Assembly (NCBI GenBank): GCA_030150135.1
Contig: JASLGO010000084.1
Span: forward strand, 1 to 47,737
Source of the DNA: Aquirhabdus sp.
Lineage (GTDB): Bacteria > Pseudomonadota > Gammaproteobacteria > Pseudomonadales > Moraxellaceae
Length of the DNA stretch: 47,737 bases
Direction of reading: 5' to 3'
Shown here one piece after another: positions 14,728 through 22,377 of this stretch. The notes under the pieces are model-generated. The model was not told where the DNA came from. It made no database searches and saw nothing but the letters and a program-made list of their open reading frames with translations. Position 1 is the first letter of the stretch, and each line of letters starts with the position of its first letter. Made by a program: the position numbers and the translations under genes.

Positions 14728-16038
14728 ATGCGCAAAGAATCTATTGAACTCAATAGAGTGAATACCGAATCTTTGGATTATGGTCATGATGATCATCTGG
14801 AGAGAGGGCTTTATGCAGGTGAAGACCCTATAGAACAAGAAATTCGTGCGGTGTTGCGTTCTAAATATTGGTTATTACGTTTTCCAGCGCATTTAGAGTC
14901 ATCTTTTAAGGCTCAGTATATTCCTCGCGCGATTCAGCTTTTCCATTTTCGTTCACCACTGCTATTTTTATTATTTCTAGTTGAAAATATCGGCATTTAT
15001 CAGGTTTTACCAAGAGATATTACTGCGCATTTTTATAGTATTAATGCGTGGACTGGTATTGTGATTTTACTTTCATCGGTACTTTCTTATTTTATATCAA
15101 TCAATCGTTGGTATGAATGGTATATCGGTGTCGGTGGAGTTGTTGCGATTGCTGTCAGTTCTGCGACAGCAAATATGGGTGGAGGTGATTCGGTCATTCT
15201 GACTTATGCAGGGACGATGTATATTGTGATCGTGCTGTATAGTTTTGTCTGCTTACGCTTCTATGCGGCAATGATTGTGGGCTGGATGGGGGGGATTTGC
15301 GGGATTCTATTGGCATATATGTTGGATCAACATATGAATTGGAAGCTGTGGAATCTGACTTATACCATTACGAGTCTTTTAGGAATGTGTCTTGCGTATG
15401 CTTTAGATCGGCAAGAGCGGACGAATTTTTTACAGGCATGTCTGCTACAGCATTCTGTGGATAAAGGACAACAGTTAGCACAGCAATTGAATAAATTATC
15501 TAGACAAGATGGGCTTACTGGGCTTGCAAATCGTCGCCACTTAGATGAAGTGATGAATCATGAATGGAATCGCGCACTACGCCAACAACATCCCTTAACT
15601 TTAATGATTATTGATGTCGATTTTTTTAAATTTTATAACGATAAATTGGGACATTTAGCTGGTGATGACTGTTTAAAACAGATTGCAGGGTTGATTGCAA
15701 GTTTGGCTAAACGTAGTGGTGAACTTGCAGCGCGCTATGGCGGCGAGGAGTTTGTTTTATTATTTCCATGTATGGATGAGTATGACGCTGAGCGGCAAGC
15801 TAAGCGTTTGCTGCATGTAATCGAGACGCAAGCGCTTCCTAACCCAGATGAGCATCGTCCTTTTGTGACAATTAGTGTGGGTGTTGCTGTGACTGAGCCC
15901 ACAGAAACCACGTGTGTTGAGCAATTGCTACGACAAGCTGATGCTGCATTGTATAAGGCAAAAGCGAATGGTCGTAATCGGTATGAGTTTTTTGATGACG
16001 CCATGCGCGAGCATAATATGCAGTTTATGGATTCTTAA
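14728..16038 (+). CDS. Membrane-anchored diguanylate cyclase (GGDEF)
   Basis: The 436-residue protein makes the second messenger c-di-GMP. A cytosolic N-terminus (~60 residues) is followed by about six membrane helices (residues ~75-230), a short coiled linker (QQLAQQLNKLSRQDGLTGLANRR) and a complete GGDEF domain with active site RYGGEEF and the metal/GTP segment IIDVDFFKFYND. The inhibitory I-site position reads RSGE instead of RxxD, so product inhibition may be weak. I chose the ATG at 14728 (AAGGA upstream); a GTG ten codons earlier is possible. A paralogue with the same layout lies at 34823-36115. Confidence 0.88.
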   Translation: MRKESIELNRVNTESLDYGHDDHLERGLYAGEDPIEQEIRAVLRSKYWLLRFPAHLESSFKAQYIPRAIQLFHFRSPLLFLLFLVENIGIYQVLPRDITAHFYSINAWTGIVILLSSVLSYFISINRWYEWYIGVGGVVAIAVSSATANMGGGDSVILTYAGTMYIVIVLYSFVCLRFYAAMIVGWMGGICGILLAYMLDQHMNWKLWNLTYTITSLLGMCLAYALDRQERTNFLQACLLQHSVDKGQQLAQQLNKLSRQDGLTGLANRRHLDEVMNHEWNRALRQQHPLTLMIIDVDFFKFYNDKLGHLAGDDCLKQIAGLIASLAKRSGELAARYGGEEFVLLFPCMDEYDAERQAKRLLHVIETQALPNPDEHRPFVTISVGVAVTEPTETTCVEQLLRQADAALYKAKANGRNRYEFFDDAMREHNMQFMDS

Positions 16039-16051
16039 CGGTATTTTTAAT

Positions 16052-16098
16052 CATGTTTCGACAAGCTCTGAGAGCGACATCGCTCGTCGAAATACATG
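16052..16098. repeat. Palindromic hairpin related to the TTCGACAAGCTC repeat, between convergent genes
   Basis: CATGTTTCGAC (16052-16062) and GTCGAAATACATG (16086-16098) form outer arms. Inside, GAGCGA-CA-TCGCTC forms a tight inner hairpin. The motif TTTCGACAAGCTC is shared with the repeat at 24471-24544. It lies between the convergent diguanylate cyclase and lonB genes and may act as a terminator for either. Confidence 0.55.
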
Positions 16099-16147
16099 AA
16101 AACTCTTAAGAGGAGCCTTACTTCCTAAAATATAAACAGTTGCGAGA

Positions 16148-19147
16148 TTATTCACCAGCCCATGCGATTTGTGATTCTTCATCATTGAGATCTTCAGGGT
16201 CACGTCTTGGTACTCTTTTGACTTTCTGAGACTTGCTCTTCTCATCCTTCACTTTTTCATCGTTTGTTTTTTCATCTTTAGGAAGACGAGTTTCTACTTT
16301 TTCCGAAGTTGGTTTCTTCTTCGGAGTAGGCTTGTCCTTATCTGTTGATGAGTCATCTGCTTTGCCATTTTTAGCAGTGGTTTTACTCTTAGCTTTGTCA
16401 GATTTCTTCTTTTGGGGTGCATCGTTTTTGCGATCACCTTCTTCAAGTTGTTGCCAATGCTTCAATTGATTCATGACTTCGCCAAAAATCGTATTTTTTT
16501 CATAACGACCTTTCGGGTTCATGATGCCCGCAGGACGTTTCATGAGTAATGAGAGTGCTTCTTCGACAGTACGAACCGCATAGAGATGGAATTTTCCATC
16601 GCGGACTGCATCGATGACATCTTGGCGCAGCATCAAATGTTGGACGTTCTGAATTGGTAAAATGACACCTTGCTTGCCGTTTAACCCTTGTAATTGGCAG
16701 GCATCAAAGAAGCCTTCGATTTTAGGGTTAATGCCGCCGATCGGTTGTACGACACCCAGCTGATTCATTGAGCCAGTGATCGCCCACGATTGGTCAATTG
16801 GAATTTGGCTAATTGATGAGATCAGGGCACAGAGTTCTGCGAGCGTCGCACTATCTCCATCGATTTCACCATAGCTTTGCTCGAAAGCGAGGGCAGCAGA
16901 GAAGTGAATCGGTTGAGTGCGTCCGAAATGAGCACGTAAAAAGCTCGACATGATTAAGATGCCTTTGGCATGCAGTGCGCCGCCGAGTTCAACGCTACGT
17001 TCAATATCGAGAATTTCGCCATTGCCTTGATAGACGGTGGCGGTCAAACGTGCTGGTAGTCCAAATTCACTGTCAGCATAGTGGACAACGGTGAGTGCAT
17101 TGATCTGACCGATTCGGAATCCTTCGGTTTCAATGAGCTGCGTGCCGCGTGATAAATCTTCCCAATACAACTCACGCAAATGTCCGAGTCGATAGAGGCG
17201 TGCTGCTAACGTCGCTTCGATATGTTTCGCGGTGACTTGGCGATCATTCTGTTGTAAGGCGACTGTACTGGCTTCACGAAGTAAGTCACCTAATGTTGCT
17301 GCATGCAGCGAGAGTGATGACTGATCTTCCGCCTGACGACTGGAATCCGTCAATAGTGCAGCCAGTGCGGAACGATCAAAAGGCAGCAATTTGTCTTTAT
17401 TCACATAGTCTGCGATGAGGCGAACGTAGGCTTCTTCATTCTCGACAGTACGGCTCAGTGTGTTGGTAAAGTCGGCGCGGATTTTAAATAGCGAGTTGAG
17501 TTCAGGTTCAAACTCAAGAAGCTCATAATAGATGTTTGGTTCGCCAAGCAAAACGACTTTAACAGACAGTGGTAGTGAGTCTGGTTCTAGGGAAATACTA
17601 CCTGTGAGTGTCAACATATGTTCAAGCGAAGACAGCTTGAGTTGTCCAGAGCGTAGTGCGCGTTTGAGACCTTGCCATGCGTAAGGTTGCTCAAGGAGTT
17701 GATCTGCTTCTAGGAGTAAGAATCCACCATTTGCACGATGTAAAGCACCCGAGCGAATCAATGTAAAATCTGTGGTGATCGTACCCATCTGCGTCAGTTG
17801 CTCGACGTGTCCGAGCAGGTTGTAATGGGTTGGCAGATCTTCAAAGATCACAGGCGCGCCAGAATTTGGCTTATGCGTAACCACGACATTGACTTGATAG
17901 CGCTGCGGCACGCGATCAAATATTCCTGGCAAGAAATCATCTTCTTCTTGCTCTAGGATTAACTCGACATGTTCGACGATATCGGTTGCATAGTCTTTGA
18001 GATATTCAGCAATACCATTGACATGTTCAAAGCGCTGCGCAACTTGAGTGACTCTAGGCAGAACAATATCGCTGGCAATTTGTGCGTTTAAGCGGGCGAC
18101 TTGGTGGCGTGTTTGTTCTTCAATGCGTCCAAGTCGTGCGCCGAGACGATGTAATTTTTTGTCCATCGAGCGGACATTTTGATTGATCTTGGCACGTTCG
18201 GCAGGCGCGAGTGCGGCGAGTTCATTTTCATCCAGCTCTTTACTGGTAATGGTCTGAGTTGCAGCATTTGGATCTTCAACAGGTTGCTGTTTGACCGGCA
18301 CAAAGCGATGTTCTTCGTTGCGCGAAACGAGTTTGAGCGCGAGTGCTTCGCCTTCTTGAGTCAGTGCTTGTAGGGCTTGTTGTTGGGCTGTGCCTGCGCT
18401 GTGACGGATGTTTTCGATCCGTGTGTGATAACTATCGGCCGCAAATGTTTTTTCTAGCTGATCAAAAATAGTATTCCAGAGTTGATGGATGATTTTTTTG
18501 AGTTTAGGGGCTTCGCTAGGTGGTAGTTCAAGCGCAATCGGTTGGCGTGGGTTAGCAAAATTATTGACATAAACCCAATCGCTAGGTGTCGGCATTTCTG
18601 CGGCTTGTACGGCAAGCATACGCTTAAGCATCGTGCGCTTACCAAGCCCGCTGGTGCCGACAGCAAAAATATTGTAACCATCGAAAGGCAATGATAGCGC
18701 TGTCTCCACCGCCGCACGTGCACGGTGCTGACCTAAAAAATCATTCAGCGGTTTGATTCGACGTGTACTGGGTGGGAGTTCAGTCAGGTTAGCGGTACGT
18801 CTGAGTTGCTCAACTTTGAGGAAACCACTCTCAGGCAAAGTGATCTTGGTTGGAGCTGTCTTTTGGATTGCGGGTATGTTTGATTCAAATGCTTTGTTCA
18901 TACTGATTTTTTGTGTTGGAGCTGTTCGATTTTCTGCTGATTTAATCTGTTCAGTTGGTTGCTGTGTAATAGGCTGTGCTTTGGCGACAGTATCGTGTTC
19001 TTGCAGAGCACTGCGAGATTGATTGTCCGTAGACTTGTTGCCGATGTCATTTATCGAGTGGTTATTGTTGCTCTCGTGCGCGTTGTCGGCAATATCTAGA
19101 TTGTCAGTGACTGAGTGTTTACTGTCCATAGTGCCGTCCGTCGTCAT
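16148..19147 (-). CDS. LonB-type ATP-dependent protease (Lon protease family, YcbZ-like)
   Basis: The 999-residue protein has a polar, Asn/Ser/Gln-rich N-terminal tail (~1-95), an AAA+ module with Walker A GTSGLGKRTM near residue 165, a long coiled insertion (RLHRLGARLGRIEEQTRHQVARL), a second AAA segment (RANGGFLLLEADQLLEQPYAWQ) and a C-terminal Lon protease domain. The catalytic Ser is in DGDSATLAEL and the Lys in GGINPKIEGFFDAC, so the Ser-Lys dyad is intact. It lacks the LonA N-terminal substrate domain. The last ~85 residues are a Lys/Asp/Glu-rich low-complexity tail ending in an acidic stretch. Such proteins are cytosolic proteases; targets are unknown. Confidence 0.9.
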   Translation of the reverse strand: MTTDGTMDSKHSVTDNLDIADNAHESNNNHSINDIGNKSTDNQSRSALQEHDTVAKAQPITQQPTEQIKSAENRTAPTQKISMNKAFESNIPAIQKTAPTKITLPESGFLKVEQLRRTANLTELPPSTRRIKPLNDFLGQHRARAAVETALSLPFDGYNIFAVGTSGLGKRTMLKRMLAVQAAEMPTPSDWVYVNNFANPRQPIALELPPSEAPKLKKIIHQLWNTIFDQLEKTFAADSYHTRIENIRHSAGTAQQQALQALTQEGEALALKLVSRNEEHRFVPVKQQPVEDPNAATQTITSKELDENELAALAPAERAKINQNVRSMDKKLHRLGARLGRIEEQTRHQVARLNAQIASDIVLPRVTQVAQRFEHVNGIAEYLKDYATDIVEHVELILEQEEDDFLPGIFDRVPQRYQVNVVVTHKPNSGAPVIFEDLPTHYNLLGHVEQLTQMGTITTDFTLIRSGALHRANGGFLLLEADQLLEQPYAWQGLKRALRSGQLKLSSLEHMLTLTGSISLEPDSLPLSVKVVLLGEPNIYYELLEFEPELNSLFKIRADFTNTLSRTVENEEAYVRLIADYVNKDKLLPFDRSALAALLTDSSRQAEDQSSLSLHAATLGDLLREASTVALQQNDRQVTAKHIEATLAARLYRLGHLRELYWEDLSRGTQLIETEGFRIGQINALTVVHYADSEFGLPARLTATVYQGNGEILDIERSVELGGALHAKGILIMSSFLRAHFGRTQPIHFSAALAFEQSYGEIDGDSATLAELCALISSISQIPIDQSWAITGSMNQLGVVQPIGGINPKIEGFFDACQLQGLNGKQGVILPIQNVQHLMLRQDVIDAVRDGKFHLYAVRTVEEALSLLMKRPAGIMNPKGRYEKNTIFGEVMNQLKHWQQLEEGDRKNDAPQKKKSDKAKSKTTAKNGKADDSSTDKDKPTPKKKPTSEKVETRLPKDEKTNDEKVKDEKSKSQKVKRVPRRDPEDLNDEESQIAWAGE

Positions 19148-19296
19148 GTGCGTTGTAAGGTCAATGTATCTATTTTCATGAAGGCGAATTCAAGAGTTTG
19201 AGCTGAATCTGTATACACTCTTATAAACGATATTGTGCCATGTATAACGGTATGGTGTGAATCGAATTTATGGTTTGAATTTGTTTTTTAGTGGGT

Positions 19297-19965
19297 CTAA
19301 TCAATCAGTGCAGGATCATGAAATTGCCGAGCTTTGATGAGTTCAAAAAGCTCTGTCATTTGGTTGACTGGTTCTGCGATTGATAGGAAGCGAATTCGTC
19401 CATGAGCAATCACTTGTAGACCGTAGCAGCAGGCTTGAATCACATGACCTTGTATGCCTTGTTGGATCAGAGCTTCGTTGAGTTGGTGTCGATCAGTAGA
19501 AGTTATTTCAAACAAATCTGGTGAGATTCGATCCATCCATTGAGGTTTGTCGATGCCAGAGATCAGGCGAAATTGTACGGAGTCTAATATCCAAAAATGA
19601 TAGTCCGCGGATTCATCGAAGCGATCCAATTCAGTATGTAGTAAGTAAAAGGATTCCTTTAACTGAACTTGATCTAGTTGTTGTAGATCTAGAGGGCGCA
19701 TGCGTCCAAGGACAGACAGACGTGTTGCCGCTTGCCAGTTATCTTCTAGATCGTCGTGCAGTTGCAGTGATACACGAGGATCGATCAGAATATTTCTGCT
19801 ATGAGGTGCAGTCTCTGCAAGAAGTGCAATGATTTCTCCTTGAGCGGTGATGCTGACAGGAATAACAGAGGTAAATGGAAATCCTGGAACACTGGCGGAT
19901 TGGCTAGCCATAACAGCTTGGCGGCAAGACATGAGTGCACGTATAGCAAGCGCATTAATCGACAT
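19297..19965 (-). CDS. Pyridoxamine 5'-phosphate oxidase-fold protein, HugZ-like (possible haem utilisation)
   Basis: The 222-residue protein fits the PNPOx-like split-barrel family: VPGFPFTSVIPVSITAQGEIIALLAETAPHSRNILIDPRVSLQLHD is the FMN/haem-binding half, followed by RLSVLGRM and the HugZ-type string FWILDSVQFRLISGIDKPQWMDRISPDLF. A C-terminal DUF2470-like region is short or divergent. HugZ relatives bind or degrade haem; the substrate here is not proven. GGAG lies 9 nt before the ATG at 19965. It is divergent from ampG. Confidence 0.75.
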   Translation of the reverse strand: MSINALAIRALMSCRQAVMASQSASVPGFPFTSVIPVSITAQGEIIALLAETAPHSRNILIDPRVSLQLHDDLEDNWQAATRLSVLGRMRPLDLQQLDQVQLKESFYLLHTELDRFDESADYHFWILDSVQFRLISGIDKPQWMDRISPDLFEITSTDRHQLNEALIQQGIQGHVIQACCYGLQVIAHGRIRFLSIAEPVNQMTELFELIKARQFHDPALID

Positions 19966-20073
19966 TCAGTCATGCTCCAAAAAATCTTCTCAATAAAACA
20001 TTGCACAACTATTCTGGCAAAAACAACTTGATACCGCTACTCTTGTCGCATTCTATGAAAACAGCGGTTATAC

Positions 20074-21354
20074 ATGATGGCGAGTCAGCAAATTTCAGCA
20101 GGACATTCTTCAAACAATTCCCCACAAGCAGGTTTTTGGAAAAGAGTTCTGATTTGTACGGTCATTGGTTTTTCGTCTGGATTACCTCTATTTGTTTTTT
20201 TGAATCTGATTCCAGCATGGGTTGATGCCTATCATTTGGATATCAAGACTATCGGGTTGCTGACGTTGTTGCAAATACCGTATGTGTTTAAACCTGTTTG
20301 GGCGCCTTTTCTCGATTTCTTTCAATTTAGACAGTATGGGCGGAGGCGGACATGGTTGGTTATTTTACCAGTTTTGTTGCTGATTGCATTGGGTATGCTG
20401 GGTTCATTACGACCAGATAGTCAGTTGCCATTGATTAGTTTGATTGGGGTTATCATCAGTTTTTTAAGTGCATCTTTGGATATTGTGATAGATGCTTATC
20501 GTCGTGAAATTTTGCCTGATAACGAGCTTGGTCTTGGTAATACCATTCATGTAAATGCTTATAAATTGGCTGGACTTGTACCAGGAAGTCTGGCGTTTAT
20601 TTTGGCTGATCGTTTGCCGTGGGATGTGGTGTTTTGGATTGTGGCGTTATTCATGCTTCCTTGTGCGATTTTGGCAGTCGTTGTGCGTGAGCCGCAATTA
20701 CGTCAGATTCCTCCGCGCACATTGACGGCGGCTTTTATTGAACCACTACAAGAATTTTTTAATCGTAAGGGCATTAAGGCTGGTATTGCACTGATTGCTT
20801 TTATTTTCTTTTATAAGCTCGGTGATTCACTAGCGACTTCATTGGCCACCAAATTTTATCTCGATATGGGATATACCAAAACTCAAATCGGTGCAATTGC
20901 AAAAGTTGCTGTGCTGTGGGGCGGATTGATTGGTGGTTTTGTCGGTGGTTTTGCGATGTTGAAAATATCGATTCATCGTGCCTTATGGATTTTTGGTGTG
21001 GCGCAGATGTTGGTGATTCCTTTATTCGCTTGGCTATCTATGCAAACGGATCACAATCTGTTTGCACTTGGTGGTGTGGTCGGTGCAGAAGCATTTGCAG
21101 TCGGGCTAGGAACAGCAGCATTTGTGGCATTCATTGCGATGAGTACCAACCCAGCATATACCGCATTTCAGCTGGCTCTACTGACATCATTGGCTTCATT
21201 GCCACGAACTGTAGTCAACAGTTATGCTGGTTATATGGTTGATTTTATGGGTGGATATACGGGGTTCTTTTGGTTGTGTACGTTACTGGCATTACCAGGA
21301 ATGTTGATGCTGCCGTGGGTTGCGCCGTGGCATGAAAAAGGAGATACGAAATGA
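20074..21354 (+). CDS. ampG: AmpG-type muropeptide permease (MFS transporter)
   Basis: The 426-residue inner-membrane protein has about 12 hydrophobic helices. Family motifs include GFSSGLPLFVFLNLIPAWV, LLQIPYVFKPVWAPFLDFF, GRRRTWLVI, SASLDIVIDAYRREIL and GLGTAAFVAFIAMSTNPAYTAFQLALLTSLASLPRT. AmpG imports GlcNAc-anhydroMurNAc peptides for cell-wall recycling and, in AmpC-carrying bacteria, provides the inducer signal. The stop codon overlaps the gloA start (ATGA), so the two are translationally coupled. Confidence 0.88.
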   Translation: MMASQQISAGHSSNNSPQAGFWKRVLICTVIGFSSGLPLFVFLNLIPAWVDAYHLDIKTIGLLTLLQIPYVFKPVWAPFLDFFQFRQYGRRRTWLVILPVLLLIALGMLGSLRPDSQLPLISLIGVIISFLSASLDIVIDAYRREILPDNELGLGNTIHVNAYKLAGLVPGSLAFILADRLPWDVVFWIVALFMLPCAILAVVVREPQLRQIPPRTLTAAFIEPLQEFFNRKGIKAGIALIAFIFFYKLGDSLATSLATKFYLDMGYTKTQIGAIAKVAVLWGGLIGGFVGGFAMLKISIHRALWIFGVAQMLVIPLFAWLSMQTDHNLFALGGVVGAEAFAVGLGTAAFVAFIAMSTNPAYTAFQLALLTSLASLPRTVVNSYAGYMVDFMGGYTGFFWLCTLLALPGMLMLPWVAPWHEKGDTK

Positions 21355-21734
21355 GATTGTTACATGTAATGCTTCGAGTGGGTAATTTAAAGCGATCCAT
21401 TGAGTTTTATACTGAAGTGCTGGGAATGACTTTATTGCGTCAAAATGATTATCCAGAAGGTCGATTTACCTTGGCTTTTTTGGGTTATGGCACCGAAGAT
21501 AAGAATACGGTTCTGGAACTGACCCATAACTGGGATACAACAAGTTATGACATCGGTGCAGGCTATGGTCATATCGCGCTGGCTGTGCCGAATGCCTATG
21601 CGGCGTGTGATGAAATTCGAGCGAGGGGTGGGCGAGTTGTTCGTGAGGCAGGCCCGATGAAACACGGTAATACTGTGATCGCCTTTGTCGAAGATCCAGA
21701 TGGTTATAAGATCGAGTTGATTGAACGAGATTAA
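21351..21734 (+). CDS. gloA: Lactoylglutathione lyase (glyoxalase I)
   Basis: The 127-residue enzyme converts the methylglyoxal-glutathione hemithioacetal to S-lactoylglutathione. All four metal ligands are visible: His in LLHVMLRV, Glu in TVLELTHN, His in YGHIALAVP and Glu in GYKIELIERD. Length and motifs match the Ni-type short bacterial enzyme. The start codon overlaps the ampG stop by 4 bp, with AAGGAG 8 nt upstream. Confidence 0.97.
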   Translation: MRLLHVMLRVGNLKRSIEFYTEVLGMTLLRQNDYPEGRFTLAFLGYGTEDKNTVLELTHNWDTTSYDIGAGYGHIALAVPNAYAACDEIRARGGRVVREAGPMKHGNTVIAFVEDPDGYKIELIERD

Positions 21735-21775
21735 TAGTCGTTGGGATCAGATTTTGTACATTTTGCTTTGAAGTC

Positions 21776-21900
21776 TTCCCCTTGAAGGGGATGAGCTAGG
21801 AAAAAGCAAAGCACTGCTTTGCCCTAGCGCAAGAGATGGGGATGCTTTTGATTTTACTTGAAAACCATCCCCATCCCGACCTTCCCCTTGAAGGGGAAGG
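21776..21900. repeat. Intergenic module of nested palindromes (CTTCCCCTTGAAGGGGAAG type)
   Basis: Four dyads lie in about 125 bp: TCCCCTTGAAGGGGA (21777-21791), GCTAGG/CCTAGC enclosing GCAAAGC/GCTTTGC (to about 21827), GATGGGGATG (21836-21845)/CATCCCCATC (10 bp perfect), and a longer copy of the first dyad at 21880-21900. It sits between convergent gloA and the glycine-zipper gene. The translated string HPHPDLPLEGEG is a familiar artefact of this repeat type in bacterial genomes, so I treat it as a dispersed repeat and not as a gene. Confidence 0.65.
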
Positions 21901-21921
21901 AGATCAGTTTTGTGATGTGAA

Positions 21922-22200
21922 TTATTGGGCAGGTGCTGCTGGAGCCGGAGCTGCTGCGGGAGTCATGGCTGCATCATGTTGTGCTTTTGCAGCTGCGGCT
22001 GCTTTGGCTTTTTGGTGTTTAGCCAGTTCGTGACCTGCGATACAACCACCGATTGCACCAACAACAGCATGGTGATGTGCATAGTGTCCTGCGACTGCAC
22101 CTGCTGCACCGCCACTCAGACAACCAATGGCATTTGCGCTTTGACCTGCAAAAAGAACACTACTTGCAACAACTAAACTCAAGAGACTTTTTTTCATCAT
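21922..22200 (-). CDS. Small exported glycine-zipper protein
   Basis: The 92-residue precursor has a signal peptide (MMKKSLLSLVVASSVLFAGQSANA) and a Gly-zipper segment GCLSGGAAGAVAGHYAHHHAVVGAIGGCIAGHELA, similar to the Rick_17kDa/glycine-zipper 2TM family, then an Ala/Lys helix and an Ala/Pro-rich C-terminus. Two Cys could form a disulfide. Likely a periplasmic or envelope-associated protein. AAGGA precedes the tandem ATG start. Function unknown. Confidence 0.7.
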   Translation of the reverse strand: MMKKSLLSLVVASSVLFAGQSANAIGCLSGGAAGAVAGHYAHHHAVVGAIGGCIAGHELAKHQKAKAAAAAKAQHDAAMTPAAAPAPAAPAQ

Positions 22201-22311
22201 TCTTTCCTTGAAGCGATAGTGAAGGTGACTAAATTATGTACTGCGTTATATTGGGTGTCTATATGCTTGTTATGGAGTTTCGTTAAGTTAATGTGGTCGT
22301 GATGGTGATTA

Positions 22312-22351
22312 TGAAAAAGCCCTTCCAAAACTAATTCAGAAGGGCTTTTTC
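22312..22351. terminator. Terminator of htpG (bidirectional)
   Basis: TGAAAAAGCCCTTC and GAAGGGCTTTTTCA form a 14-bp stem with flanking A and T runs, about 27 bp after the htpG stop. Confidence 0.88.
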
Positions 22352-22377
22352 ATTGCAGCAAGATCAAACCAACGTCA

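Noticed and set aside
21836..22033. Short plus-strand frame with HPHPDLPLEGEG
   Set aside because: This string is the translation of a palindromic repeat, and the rest is antisense to the glycine-zipper gene.
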